Source: Serratia symbiotica (GTDB lineage: Bacteria > Pseudomonadota > Gammaproteobacteria > Enterobacterales > Enterobacteriaceae). From it: a DNA stretch of 64,000 nucleotides. Location of the stretch: assembly GCA_900155695.1 (NCBI GenBank), contig FUHL01000002.1, forward strand, positions 1 to 64,000, read 5' to 3'. Position 1 is the first letter of the stretch. Each line of letters starts with the position of its first letter. The notes below the pieces were generated by a model. The model did no database searches, was not told the origin of the DNA, and saw nothing but the letters and a program-made list of their open reading frames with translations. The position numbers were made by a program, and so were the translations under genes. Shown one piece after another: positions 1 through 11,514 of the stretch.

Positions 1-2
1 AT

Positions 3-134
3 GAAGAATATGCGCTAGCACGTACGGAATATAAATCTAGTCACGGTTATACCGGTTTTACTTGCTTAACAGCACCTGATATTACACTGGAAGACGACCT
101 TATGAGACGCGATTTGACCATTATGCGGTATTAG
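3..134 (+). other. Open reading fragment beside the 16S break, unidentified
   Basis: Frame 3 is open from the window edge to a TAG at 132-134 (43 codons), with a peptide containing [19 protein letters not shown] and then [15 protein letters not shown]. The other two plus-strand frames are closed almost at once. Base composition is less AT-rich than the spacers, so it could be the 3' part of a coding gene joined to the 16S fragment. Its last codons run into the 16S match (from 121). I do not recognise the protein family. It may be a real upstream gene fragment, a recombination scar or an assembly artefact. Confidence 0.25.
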
Positions 135-302
135 CTATCGTTTCCAATAGTTATCCCCCTCCATTAGGTAGTTTCCCAGACATTACTCACCCGTTCGCCG
201 CTCGTCACCAAGAGAGAAAACCCTCTTGTGCTACCGCTCGACTTGCATGTGTTAGGCCTGCCGCTAGCGTTCAATCTGAGCCATGATCAAACTCTTAAAT
301 TT
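121..302 (-). rRNA. rrs: 16S rRNA gene, 5' end only (truncated or chimeric)
   Basis: Read on the minus strand, 302 down to 121 matches the start of enterobacterial 16S rRNA: AGAGTTTGATCATGGCTCAG near the 5' end, then CGGCAGGCCTAACACATGCA, GACGAGCGGCGAACGGGTGA, and AGCTAATACCGCATAA ending at 121. Beyond 121 the expected conserved segments (for example ATGGGATTAGCTAGTAGG) do not follow, and the sequence down to base 1 is unrelated. The gene is therefore either a truncated fragment or part of an assembly chimera at the start of the contig. The 5' end at 302 is set by comparison with E. coli 16S. Seen directly: the 182-base match and the break. Inferred: its cause. Confidence 0.88.
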
Positions 303-490
303 AAAGCTTGATCTGCTTCAAAAATATGAAGCAATGCTTAAAGATTTACAGTATGAATAGTATTCAGCTAGTTGATCTTCAAGACTTGATATTACAGTCC
401 CTCTAAAGGGATATGACATTGTCTCGTGGGGCACCCACACAGATTATCTGATAAATTTTTAAAGAACTAGAATTATATTCTATTGTAGAA
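303..490 (-). promoter_or_regulatory. rRNA leader with boxA-like antitermination site
   Basis: On the minus strand, the stretch upstream of the 16S 5' end contains AGTTCTTTAAAAATTTATCA (plus-strand positions about 448-467), followed by GATAATCTGTGTGGG. This matches the enterobacterial rrn leader, where boxA is TGCTCTTTAACA followed by ATTTATCAGACAATCTGTGTGGG. Such leaders bind NusB/NusE and support antitermination of rRNA transcription and 16S processing. The match shows that a genuine rrn transcription unit starts here, even though the 16S body is not seen. The leader length, about 188 nt from the proposed start to 302, is plausible for the family. Confidence 0.75.
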
Positions 491-496
491 TTAGCT

Positions 497-525
497 ATTT
501 TACTAGTATTTCCTGAACAAGTCAA
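497..525 (-). promoter_or_regulatory. Promoter proximal to the rRNA leader (P2-like)
   Basis: On the minus strand, TTGACT (plus positions 520-525) is followed after exactly 17 bases by TAAAAT (497-502). The predicted start is near 490, just ahead of boxA. This is a near-consensus sigma70 promoter at the place where the enterobacterial rrn P2 promoter lies. The hexamers and spacing are seen directly; activity is inferred. Confidence 0.6.
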
Positions 526-554
526 TTTATTATTGTAACGTTATGTAACCAAAT

Positions 555-583
555 TTTTTATCTCTTCAGCAATATTAAGTCAA
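555..583 (-). promoter_or_regulatory. Upstream rRNA promoter candidate (P1-like)
   Basis: A second TTGACT (plus positions 578-583) lies 58 bases upstream of the first, again with a 17-base spacer, followed by TAAAAA (555-560). Enterobacterial rrn operons usually have tandem P1 and P2 promoters, so the arrangement is as expected. The -10 element is weaker than the proximal one. Confidence 0.42.
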
Positions 584-1113
584 GTAAGAGGATAATACTA
601 TAGTGATTGTTATCAGTTTGCAACACCTCTATGCACAAAATGCTAGGCATGATTTTTGATAAAGTATTATAGAAACAATTTATATATCAAGCTATCAAGC
701 CATGATCGCTAATAAAATGAGCGCTCTCTATATCTAAGTCTTAAGTATTATATGCAAAATTATTCGCAAAATCATGCAAATAAATGCAAGTTCGATATGC
801 GTGATTATTTTTCATGACTGGTATATTTCAATAATAACTAGAATGTGTGTTATTTATACTATCTTCGATCACATTGTATATTTGCAATATCATAAATCTT
901 ACGCGACTCATTATTTTCCTTTATCTAGCCTAAAAATCAATATTACACATAGATCTACAGATAATGGTAAACTTAAACGAGTAACAAAAAAGTTTTTAAA
1001 TACAGTTCCTAAAGAACTAAGTCATTAACTGCTTGGTTAATGCTATAAAATTAAGTAGAATCGATATTCTTAATGCAAATTAAGGTTTTGCCATATTATA
1101 GAGGTGTAGCTCT
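584..1113. other. AT-rich spacer between the rRNA promoters and mnmG
   Basis: No supportable gene. An 84-codon open stretch at 774-1028 has no family resemblance. In E. coli the replication origin and mioC lie upstream of mnmG; I see no DnaA-box cluster and no mioC-like frame here. The mnmG promoter must lie in this spacer but no clear -35/-10 pair stands out. Confidence 0.5.
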
Positions 1114-3039
1114 ATGTTTTATCGTGATCTATTTGATGTGATTATTATCGGTGGTGGCCACGCGGGAACTGAAGCTGCTATGGCTGCATCACGTATGGGG
1201 TGTCAAACATTGTTATTAACACACAATATCGATACGTTAGGGCAGATGTCCTGTAATCCTGCAATTGGAGGTATTGGAAAAGGACATTTAGTAAAAGAAA
1301 TTGATGCGCTTGGTGGATTAATGGCTTCTGCCATCGATAATGCTGGTATTCAGTTTAGGATATTAAATGCTCGTAAAGGCCCTGCTGTACGAGCCACCCG
1401 TGCACAGGCTGATCGTGTGTTGTACCGTCAGGCTATACGAGTGGCTTTAGAAAATCAGCCTAATTTAATGATTTTTCAAGCATCTATTGATGATCTGATC
1501 ATAGCAAATAATCATATTACTGGTGTAGTGACCCAAACAGGTTTAAAATTTCTTGCTAGAGCAATTGTTCTAACTGTTGGCACTTTTCTAGATGGTAAAA
1601 TACATATTGGTTTGAAGAATTATAGCGGTGGTCGTGCTGGAGACCCAGCAGCAATTACTTTATCACACCGTCTAAGAGAACTGCCGCTATGCGTTAAACG
1701 ACTTAAAACGGGTACACCACCACGTATTGATGCGCGTACTATTAATTTTAGTTCTTTGATGCCACAACAGAGCGATATACCAGTACCAGTGTTCTCTTTT
1801 ATGTCTCATGCTAGCCAGCATCCAGAGCAGAGGATGTCCTATATCACTCATACTAATGAAAAAACTCATGATATCATTCTCAATAATCTCAATAAAAGTC
1901 CGATATATTCTGGTGCTATAGAAGGAATTGGCCCACGTTATTGCCCGTCAATTGAAGATAAAGTTGTACGTTTTTCCAATCGTAAAGCGCATCAAATTTT
2001 CTTAGAGGCAGAAGGTTTAACGAGCAATGAAATTTATCCCAATGGGCTTTCTACGAGTTTACCATTTGATGTACAAATGCAGATAATCCGTTCTATGAAC
2101 GGTATGCATAATGCCCACATTGTTCGTCCAGGTTATGCAATTGAATATGATTTTTTTGATCCTCGCGGTTTAAAACTAACCTTAGAGAGCAAATTTATTC
2201 ATGGAATGTTTTTTGCAGGTCAGATTAATGGCACTACTGGTTATGAAGAAGCCGCAGCTCAAGGGTTATTAGCCGGCCTAAATGCTGGACGCTACGCCAA
2301 TCAAGAAGAAGGTTGGATACCGCGCCGTGATCAGTCTTATCTTGGCGTGCTGGTAGATGATCTTTGTACCCTTGGGACTACAGAACCTTACCGTATGTTT
2401 ACATCACGCTCAGAATATCGTCTAATGTTACGAGAAGACAACGCCGATTTACGCTTAACTAAAAAAGGTTATGAATTGGGTCTAATAGATCATTTACGTT
2501 GGGCACGATACTGTACAAAATTAGAACATATTGAGCAGGAAAATCAGCGCCTACGTAATATTTGGATTAATCCATATGATGCAAATATTGAGTCAGTTAA
2601 CCGATTGTTGAAAACACCTTTATTATCCAAAATTAATGGAGAAGAATTGTTACGTCGCCCTGAAATTAATTACATGTTATTGACTGATTTATCTGCTTTT
2701 GCACCCGCCATTGAAGATAAAGAGGCTGCTGAGCAAATTGAAATCCAGATTAAATACCAAGGCTATATTGTCCGTCAGCAAAAAGAGATAAAAAAACAAA
2801 AGCACAACGAGCATACTATTCTTCCATTAGATCTTAATTACTGTTATATACCCGGTCTTTCAAATGAAGTAATTACTAAGCTGAATCATTATAAACCGAA
2901 CTCCATTGGCCAAGCTTCTCGCATCGCTGGAATAACGCCAGCAGCGATCTCAATCTTATTAATTTGGTTAAAAAAACAAGAGCTGCTGAGGCGTGGTATA
3001 TCGAATGCATATTCGAATAGTCATTTACTGATTGAATAA
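1114..3039 (+). CDS. mnmG: tRNA uridine-5-carboxymethylaminomethyl modification enzyme MnmG
   Basis: With MnmE (not in this window) MnmG installs the 5-carboxymethylaminomethyl group on U34 of tRNAs reading NNA/NNG codons, using FAD, NADH, methylene-THF and glycine or ammonium. The 641-residue product has the N-terminal FAD-binding GGGHAG (residues 13-18), the family block [13 protein letters not shown] (about 48-60), [14 protein letters not shown], and the C-terminal GLSNEVI...IGQASRIAG...GITPAAIS helical region. It is about 12 residues longer at the C-terminus than E. coli MnmG (629). An AGAGGTG ribosome site precedes the ATG. In enterobacteria mnmG is followed by rsmG and atpI-atpB; rsmG is absent here. 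Identification is secure. Confidence 0.98.
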   Translation: MFYRDLFDVIIIGGGHAGTEAAMAASRMGCQTLLLTHNIDTLGQMSCNPAIGGIGKGHLVKEIDALGGLMASAIDNAGIQFRILNARKGPAVRATRAQADRVLYRQAIRVALENQPNLMIFQASIDDLIIANNHITGVVTQTGLKFLARAIVLTVGTFLDGKIHIGLKNYSGGRAGDPAAITLSHRLRELPLCVKRLKTGTPPRIDARTINFSSLMPQQSDIPVPVFSFMSHASQHPEQRMSYITHTNEKTHDIILNNLNKSPIYSGAIEGIGPRYCPSIEDKVVRFSNRKAHQIFLEAEGLTSNEIYPNGLSTSLPFDVQMQIIRSMNGMHNAHIVRPGYAIEYDFFDPRGLKLTLESKFIHGMFFAGQINGTTGYEEAAAQGLLAGLNAGRYANQEEGWIPRRDQSYLGVLVDDLCTLGTTEPYRMFTSRSEYRLMLREDNADLRLTKKGYELGLIDHLRWARYCTKLEHIEQENQRLRNIWINPYDANIESVNRLLKTPLLSKINGEELLRRPEINYMLLTDLSAFAPAIEDKEAAEQIEIQIKYQGYIVRQQKEIKKQKHNEHTILPLDLNYCYIPGLSNEVITKLNHYKPNSIGQASRIAGITPAAISILLIWLKKQELLRRGISNAYSNSHLLIE

Positions 3040-3712
3040 GTAAGCGATTAGTAATGCCCATTCCTAATGGTAATTTAGGATTCGAGTTTCATATTTGCTA
3101 AATATTGACTACTATTTTAATGACAAAATAGATTAATTGATTAAAAATACATTAACTTCAGTGTAATAGCAGAACTTTTAGTTTAACAGAGATAGTACAT
3201 TATACATATTAATATAAAATAGCAGTGATGCATTACTGAACGGAATTAACATGGAATAAATGATAATTTTATGAGTAATACGCATTAATTTTTTTTCTGT
3301 TATATCCTAAAATAACATTTATCAATCTGTATGTAAAATATGTGTCTTGAATAATATTATCTTGCACAATGCATTGAAGCATGTTTATCAATTTTTATGT
3401 AGCAACATATTGAATATTATGTGGACTGGATTGATAACCATGATTTTTTAATGCTAATGATTACAGTATAACAGTTTAGATGTGATTTATTAATATATAT
3501 CTTTTATAAGCATACTAATAAATTTATATATAATTAATATGCACTCTTATGAATTAGTAAACAAAACAAATTATATAGATTGAAATACTTTTCAGTATTG
3601 GTAACATTATTATTTTTTCTTTAATTGATATATACAATGTTTTATAATGAATTCTTGCATTATAGCATAGAAGATAAAATACAGTTAGTGTATTCTACTT
3701 TTTCGGGGATAG
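3040..3712. other. AT-rich spacer where rsmG is expected
   Basis: In enterobacteria rsmG (16S G527 methyltransferase) follows mnmG. No open frame or recognisable methyltransferase motif was found here. A small inverted repeat (TCCTAA...TTAGGA, about 3062-3080) lies just after the mnmG stop and could be a weak terminator. The rest shows no feature I can support. Confidence 0.45.
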
Positions 3713-3850
3713 ACTAAAGATGGAAAACACTATTATTTTATTCTTATCCAGTATTATCTAGGAATATTTAAGGTGCTGTTTATACTACTTGACTTTACAT
3801 GTTTGACGATGTTAGTGATGTAAGTAGGAGCATCTGAACATAATTAATAA
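3713..3850 (+). pseudogene. atpI: Probable atpI relic (ATP synthase accessory protein I)
   Basis: Directly upstream of atpB, where enterobacteria carry atpI, a short hydrophobic frame beginning at 3713 reads ...YYLGIFKVLFILLDF then TCLTMLVM, a stop (TAA), and VGASEHN. It resembles E. coli AtpI either at GEAFKVLAMLVLL or, aligned further downstream, at KAVFLPLIVTWVLVLVVQ, where the stop falls on a Gln codon (CAA to TAA would explain it). Both alignments leave AtpI-like membrane sequence ending close to atpB. AtpI is a dispensable assembly factor, so loss is plausible. The call depends on position and weak hydrophobic similarity; chance similarity is possible. Confidence 0.4.
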
Positions 3851-3881
3851 TTATCAAGATTAATTAAATAAAGATTAATGA

Positions 3882-4667
<786 letters not shown>

Positions 4668-4694
4668 TTTTAAAAAACTTGTATTTTCAACTAA

Positions 4695-4955
<261 letters not shown>

Positions 4956-5010
4956 AGAAACCTCCTTCTATTTACAATCATACTTTTAACTTTTAAAGAG
5001 GCATTATGTT

Positions 5011-5508
5011 GTGAACCTTAACGCAACTATCCTAGGCCAGGCCATTGCGTTTATTATGTTTGTTTTATTCTGTATGAAATATGTGTGGCCACCAATCATG
5101 GCCATGATTGAGCAACGTCAAAAAGAAATTGCTGATGCTATCGCTGCAGCAGAATATGCTAAAAAAGAGCTAAAATTAGTGCAAGCCAATGAGGCTGAAT
5201 ATTTAAAAAATGTCAAAGAAGAAGCTCAGATGCTCATTGAGCAAGCACAAAAAAGAAAAGCTCAAATTATGGATGAAGCAAAATCGGAAGCTGAGCAAGA
5301 ACGTAAGGCAATAATATCGAGAGCTCAAGTTGAAATTCAAGCAGAATATAAGCGTACTCGTGAGAAGCTATGTCAACAAATAGCTATACTAGCAATGGCT
5401 GTAGCAGAAAAAATTATTGAAAGCTCTGTGGATGAATCCACTAATAGTGCGCTAGTTAATAAATGTATTGCTGAACTGGAAAGAGGGAAGGGTTCATGTT
5501 TAGATTAA
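5011..5508 (+). CDS. atpF: F1Fo ATP synthase subunit b
   Basis: Subunit b is the peripheral stalk: one N-terminal membrane helix ([19 protein letters not shown]) followed by a long charged coiled coil that binds delta and F1. It starts at GTG, as in E. coli, behind an AAAGAGG ribosome site; no better ATG is available in frame. The 165-residue product is about nine longer than the E. coli protein (156), with an added tail ERGKGSCLD. That tail is encoded where the gene now runs 13 bases into atpH, so it looks like stop-codon loss followed by read-on to the next TAA. Confidence 0.97.
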   Translation: MNLNATILGQAIAFIMFVLFCMKYVWPPIMAMIEQRQKEIADAIAAAEYAKKELKLVQANEAEYLKNVKEEAQMLIEQAQKRKAQIMDEAKSEAEQERKAIISRAQVEIQAEYKRTREKLCQQIAILAMAVAEKIIESSVDESTNSALVNKCIAELERGKGSCLD

Positions 5509-6032
5509 CTACCATAGCTCGCCCCTATGCTAGAGCAGCATTCAATTTTGCCGTTGAGAATCAAAGTGTAGAGCGTTGGCATGAAATGTTAGAATTGGTT
5601 TCGCGTGTCTCTTCTAATAAACAAGTTGCTAAATTACTAGATAGTATGGTTGCAACGGAAACATTGTTTAATATATTCATTGCTATTTGTGGTAATCAGC
5701 TTGATCAATATGGAAAGAACTTTATACACATAATGGCCATAAATAAACGTTTACTAATTCTTCCTGCAGTGTTACAGCAATTTATTGAATTACGGAATTC
5801 ACTAAAATCTACTATCAAAGTTAATGTCTTGTCTACGATTAGGCTCAGCGATAAACAGAAAGTGAACATTGTACTCGCACTGGAAAAACGTTTATCACGC
5901 AAAGTTCAGCTAAATTACAAAATTGATCAATCTATACTAGCCGGTATTATTATCCGTTTTGGAGATATAGTAATTGATGGTAGCACACGCGGACGTCTTG
6001 AACGTCTCAAAGACGTCTTGCAGCAGTCTTAA
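5496..6032 (+). CDS. atpH: F1Fo ATP synthase subunit delta
   Basis: Delta caps F1 and joins the peripheral stalk to the alpha subunits. The 178-residue protein starts [19 protein letters not shown], matching the family N-terminus, and ends with [19 protein letters not shown], the conserved C-terminal signature. Length equals the enterobacterial protein (177). The ATG overlaps the end of atpF by 13 bases behind AGAGGGAAGGG, so the two are likely translationally coupled. The middle of the protein is more diverged than the alpha and beta subunits, as usual for delta. Confidence 0.96.
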   Translation: MFRLTTIARPYARAAFNFAVENQSVERWHEMLELVSRVSSNKQVAKLLDSMVATETLFNIFIAICGNQLDQYGKNFIHIMAINKRLLILPAVLQQFIELRNSLKSTIKVNVLSTIRLSDKQKVNIVLALEKRLSRKVQLNYKIDQSILAGIIIRFGDIVIDGSTRGRLERLKDVLQQS

Positions 6033-6045
6033 GGAGACTAGAGCA

Positions 6046-7587
6046 ATGCAATTAAATGCTACAGAAATAAGCGAACTGATAAAACAACGTATTGCTCATT
6101 TTAATGCAGTAAATGAAACTCATAATGAAGGTACTATCATTTCAGTCATGGACGGGATAATCCGTATACAAGGATTGGATGCAGTTATGCAGGGTGAAAT
6201 GATTTCACTGCCAGGTAATCGTTATGCGATAGCATTGAACTTAGAGCGCGATTCAGTAGGTGCTGTAGTTATGGGGCCTTATCTAGATCTAGCTGAGGGT
6301 ATGAAAGTAAAATGTACAGGCCGTATTTTAGAGGTGCCCGTTGGCCGTGGCTTGTTGAGCCGTATTGTTAATACATTAGGTCTACCTGTGGATGGTAAAG
6401 GCCCAATTGAACATGATGGTTTTTCATCAGTAGAATCTAGTGCTCCTAATGTTATTGAGCGTCAATCCGTTACACAGCCACTTCAGACTGGCTATAAATC
6501 TATTGATGCTATGATTCCCATTGGACGTGGCCAGCGGCAACTAGTTATTGGTGACCGTCAAACCGGTAAAACGGCATTAGTAATCGATACAATTATTAAC
6601 CAACGCAATTCCGGTATTAAATGTATTTATGTAGCTATTGGTCAGAAAGCATCGACGGTCGCTAATGTTGTTCACAAACTAGAAGAGCACGGTGCACTAA
6701 GAAACACTATCGTTGTAGTTGCTACCGCTTCTGAATCTGCTGCATTGCAATATTTAGCACCTTATGCAGGCTGCACGATGGGTGAATATTTCCGTGATCG
6801 TGGAGAGGATGTCCTAATTGCCTACGACGATCTGTCTAAACAAGCTATTGCTTATCGTCAAATCTCCCTTTTACTTCGTCGTCCTCCAGGACGTGAAGCG
6901 TATCCAGGCGATATTTTCTATCTTCATTCCCGGTTGCTAGAGCGAGCTTCACGTGTTAATTCTGAATATGTTGAAGATTTTACGAAAGGTAAAGTTAAAG
7001 GTAAAACTGGTTCACTTACTGCCTTACCGATTATTGAAACACAGGCAGGCGACGTTTCGGCATTTGTGCCCACTAACGTCATTTCCATTACCGATGGTCA
7101 GATATTCCTTGAATCTGGTCTTTTTAACTCTGGCATTCGTCCAGCAGTTAATCCAGGTATATCAGTATCCCGTGTGGGAAGTGCAGCACAAGCGAATATA
7201 ATGAAAACATTATCTGGCAGTATACGTACCGCTCTAGCACAGTATCGTGAATTAGCAGCTTTTTCACAGTTTGCTTCAGATCTTGATGAACTGACCCGCA
7301 AACAACTTCACTATGGTCAAAAGGTCACAGAACTACTCAAACAGAAACAGTATTCACCAATGTCTATTGCACAACAGTCTCTAATACTGTTTGCTGCCGA
7401 ACGTGGTTACTTAAATGACATAGCAGTCGAGAAGATCATCAATTTTGAAGCTGCTTTGATAGCATATGCTAACTATGAATATGCTGAATTGCTTTTTCAT
7501 ATTAACCGAACTGGAACGTTCGATAATGAGATTGAGCATAAGCTAAAAGAAATCCTCGATACCTTTAAAAAAACTCAATGCTGGTAA
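6046..7587 (+). CDS. atpA: F1Fo ATP synthase subunit alpha
   Basis: Alpha carries the non-catalytic nucleotide sites of the F1 hexamer. The start is set at the ATG at 6046 ([16 protein letters not shown]), behind AAGGAG, giving 513 residues exactly as in E. coli; the upstream in-frame extension is only the shadow of atpH. The Walker A GDRQTGKT, the [10 protein letters not shown] block, the [11 protein letters not shown] segment and the [19 protein letters not shown] signature (P-[SAP]-[LIV]-[DNH]-x3-S-x-S) are all intact. Thirteen bases separate it from atpH. Confidence 0.98.
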   Translation: MQLNATEISELIKQRIAHFNAVNETHNEGTIISVMDGIIRIQGLDAVMQGEMISLPGNRYAIALNLERDSVGAVVMGPYLDLAEGMKVKCTGRILEVPVGRGLLSRIVNTLGLPVDGKGPIEHDGFSSVESSAPNVIERQSVTQPLQTGYKSIDAMIPIGRGQRQLVIGDRQTGKTALVIDTIINQRNSGIKCIYVAIGQKASTVANVVHKLEEHGALRNTIVVVATASESAALQYLAPYAGCTMGEYFRDRGEDVLIAYDDLSKQAIAYRQISLLLRRPPGREAYPGDIFYLHSRLLERASRVNSEYVEDFTKGKVKGKTGSLTALPIIETQAGDVSAFVPTNVISITDGQIFLESGLFNSGIRPAVNPGISVSRVGSAAQANIMKTLSGSIRTALAQYRELAAFSQFASDLDELTRKQLHYGQKVTELLKQKQYSPMSIAQQSLILFAAERGYLNDIAVEKIINFEAALIAYANYEYAELLFHINRTGTFDNEIEHKLKEILDTFKKTQCW

Positions 7588-7644
7588 GGATGAAAAGTTT
7601 TGCTGTTGTAAGACAGCAACTTATATGTGTGTAGGAGTAACATA

Positions 7645-8508
7645 ATGCAAAGAGAAAAAGAAATACGGAATAAGATAGGTAGTGTAAAAAATACGCAAAA
7701 GATAACCAAAGCAATGGAAATGGTGGCTGCATCTAAAATGCGTAAATCACAGGAATATATGGCTGCTAGCCGACCTTATGCAGAGATAATTCGCAAAGTA
7801 ATTAATCACCTTGTATCAGGTAATCTAGAATACAAGCATCCATACTTAAACGCACGCAAAGTCAAGCGTATTGGATATATAGTGGTGTCTACTGATCGTG
7901 GTCTATGTGGCAGCTTAAATATCAATATGTTTAAAAAGCTATTAGTAGAAATGCACATCTGGTTGGAAAAAGATGTCGAAAGTGATTTGGTGCTGATTGG
8001 GTCTAAAGCTATCTCTTTTTCTGGTTTCAGTCGCGCTAATATCATTGCTCAAGTTACTGGTATCGGAGATAAGCCTTCTCTATCTAGTCTTATTGGTCCA
8101 GTACAAGTGATGTTACAAGCATATGATAAAGGTAATATAGATAAGCTTTATGTTGTCAGCAATAAATTTGTTAATAGGATATTCCAAGAGCCACAACTGA
8201 TTCAGTTATTACCATTAACTACTGCTGTCGAGATAAAAAAAAATAAAATACCTTGGGATTATCTCTATGAATCTGATCCAAAAGTTCTACTACATACTTT
8301 ACTTCGCCGTTACGTAGAATCACAGGTTTATCAAAGTGTTATAGAAAACTTAGCTTGTGAGCAGACTGCACGTATGGTAGCAATGAAAGCTGCAACCGAT
8401 AACGGCACTAATCTATTACAAGATTTGCAGTTGGTATATAATAAAGCTCGTCAGACAAGTATTACTCAGGAACTTAACGAGATTGTTGCTGGTGCCTCTG
8501 CAATTTAA
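7645..8508 (+). CDS. atpG: F1Fo ATP synthase subunit gamma
   Basis: Gamma is the central rotor shaft. The ATG at 7645, behind TAGGAGTAAC, gives [32 protein letters not shown] and 287 residues, the E. coli length. The C-terminal signature [15 protein letters not shown] is complete. An upstream in-frame ATG at 7627 adds only six unrelated residues and lacks a ribosome site. The spacer to atpD is about 100 bases, longer than usual for this operon, and holds an inverted repeat. Confidence 0.97.
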   Translation: MQREKEIRNKIGSVKNTQKITKAMEMVAASKMRKSQEYMAASRPYAEIIRKVINHLVSGNLEYKHPYLNARKVKRIGYIVVSTDRGLCGSLNINMFKKLLVEMHIWLEKDVESDLVLIGSKAISFSGFSRANIIAQVTGIGDKPSLSSLIGPVQVMLQAYDKGNIDKLYVVSNKFVNRIFQEPQLIQLLPLTTAVEIKKNKIPWDYLYESDPKVLLHTLLRRYVESQVYQSVIENLACEQTARMVAMKAATDNGTNLLQDLQLVYNKARQTSITQELNEIVAGASAI

Positions 8509-8513
8509 TAAGG

Positions 8514-8566
8514 ATTATCTACATGATATATTGAGATCGTATACAGCTAGGCAACGTGTAGATAAT
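8514..8566 (+). repeat. Inverted repeat between atpG and atpD
   Basis: ATTATCTACA (8514-8523) and TGTAGATAAT (8557-8566) are perfect complements with a 33-base loop. It lies inside the operon in the enlarged atpG-atpD spacer. It has no T tract, so it is not a typical terminator; it could stabilise or process the mRNA. Confidence 0.5.
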
Positions 8567-8577
8567 TTGAATTTTAG

Positions 8578-9990
<1,413 letters not shown>

Positions 9991-10015
9991 TACTGTAATA
10001 TAGGAATATAGAGTT

Positions 10016-10429
10016 ATGACATATTATTTAGATGTTGTTAGTGCAGAACAACAGATATTTTCCGGTTTAGTACAAAAGATTAATGTAACAGGAAGTGAAG
10101 GTGAATTAGGTATCTTCCCTAGGCATGTGCAGCTATTAAGTGCTATAAAAGCAGGAATGGTACATATAGTTAAACAATATGGTGAAGAAGAATTTATTTA
10201 TCTATCAGGCGGTATACTTGAAGTACAACAGACTGTAGTGACTATATTAGCTGATATAGCTATTCGAGGGACAGAACTAGATGAAGAAAAATCATTAGCG
10301 GCTAAGCGTGAAGCTGAAGAACATATTCAAAATTTTCACGGAGACATAGATTATACTCAGTCATACGCAGAACTGGCTCAAGCAATTGCAAAACTGCGTG
10401 TCATAGAATTAACGAAAAAGATTATGTGA
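10016..10429 (+). CDS. atpC: F1Fo ATP synthase subunit epsilon
   Basis: Epsilon is the rotor subunit that couples and inhibits F1. The 137-residue protein (E. coli 139) begins [17 protein letters not shown], contains the beta-sandwich motifs [12 protein letters not shown] and [12 protein letters not shown], and ends with the two-helix hairpin ...[10 protein letters not shown]. It starts 25 bases after atpD. It closes the operon; no strong terminator follows directly, although a TTACATGTAA palindrome at 10440-10449 and an ATAGATAG/CTATCTAT repeat with T5 at 10859-10880 are present downstream. Confidence 0.97.
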   Translation: MTYYLDVVSAEQQIFSGLVQKINVTGSEGELGIFPRHVQLLSAIKAGMVHIVKQYGEEEFIYLSGGILEVQQTVVTILADIAIRGTELDEEKSLAAKREAEEHIQNFHGDIDYTQSYAELAQAIAKLRVIELTKKIM

Positions 10430-11514
10430 TGGTAATGGAATTACATGTAAAATTTTAAGACAGTCAGTTATGATTATATTTATTAATTAAGGTTAATGAA
10501 TAAATATTTTGCCATATTAAATTACATTTAAAAATTTATTTTAAATATCTATTAAAGTACATTGAATATCACAATGTGATAGACTGCAACAGTATAATAT
10601 AATCAGGTCAGTGGAGTAAAGATTGTATTAAGAATATTAATCTCATAATATTTAAATTACAACATCTAATATGTTTAATGCATATTAAAGCGTTTTGCAC
10701 TGTAATTAACATGCTATAAAATTATTTTATAAAATATTATCAATATTTTATAAGAGAAATTTATATATTATATATAAAACTTAAATGATTATAGATATAT
10801 AGTAAATGATCTTCACTTATATCAAATATGTGTATATCGGATGTTATATACTTATTACATAGATAGTCTATCTATTTTTTGTATGTATTTTAACGAGAAA
10901 ATAATTATGAAGTTCTCATTTAATAAAAATACTTTAATTATAGAAATACTATCTAAAATATTTTGTTAGAAACATCCATGTAGTAAAGCATTTCATTACT
11001 TATTTTATATATTGATTTTCAAATACTAGCGACTGAACTTTACAATAATGTTGTATTGTAAAATCTAATAATTTCCTAATTATAAATGTGATAATATATT
11101 AAATAAAAAGATATGTATCTATTTCTCTTCATTTGTCTTTCATTTTTATTTTAATTTACTATTTATGATTCTAATAATTTTAAGTTAAAACCCATAAACG
11201 TAAAATGAGATAAGTGATTTTTATCCTTGCCTATAATTGAGGCTATGATCACTTGCTATAAATTATTACCTGATTGCCTTTAAATAATAACTGCATCATG
11301 CAAATTTATATATTGTATTTTAATGTATTAAAATAAAAATTTTTGATTTTAATACTAATATAATAGAAAATTATAAGTAATTTCCTGTTTGGATAAACAA
11401 TTTCAACTGATAATCAGTGAATAATTATTTCTCATGAACATAAAAGTAATAAATACTAATCTATTTAGTAAAGTGTTCACTTTTCCTAATGAATATAGAG
11501 TTGTAAGGTTATTT
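10430..11514. other. AT-rich spacer between atpC and glmU
   Basis: About 1.1 kb with no supportable gene; stops are dense in all frames. The only structured element I noted is ATAGATAG-T-CTATCTAT followed by five T at 10859-10880, which could act as a plus-strand terminator though far from atpC. In E. coli this gap is short, so the length suggests decayed or expanded sequence. Confidence 0.5.

Noticed and set aside
774-1028. 84-codon open stretch on the plus strand before mnmG
   Set aside because: No ribosome site, no recognisable family, low-complexity AT-rich codons; chance frame.
584-1113. Replication origin next to mnmG
   Set aside because: Location is suggestive from E. coli, but no cluster of DnaA boxes or AT-rich 13-mers beyond the general AT bias was seen.
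11434-11514. N-terminal extension of GlmU from the upstream ATG
   Set aside because: The 27 added residues have no family similarity; the ATG at 11515 gives the standard 456-residue protein behind a ribosome site.
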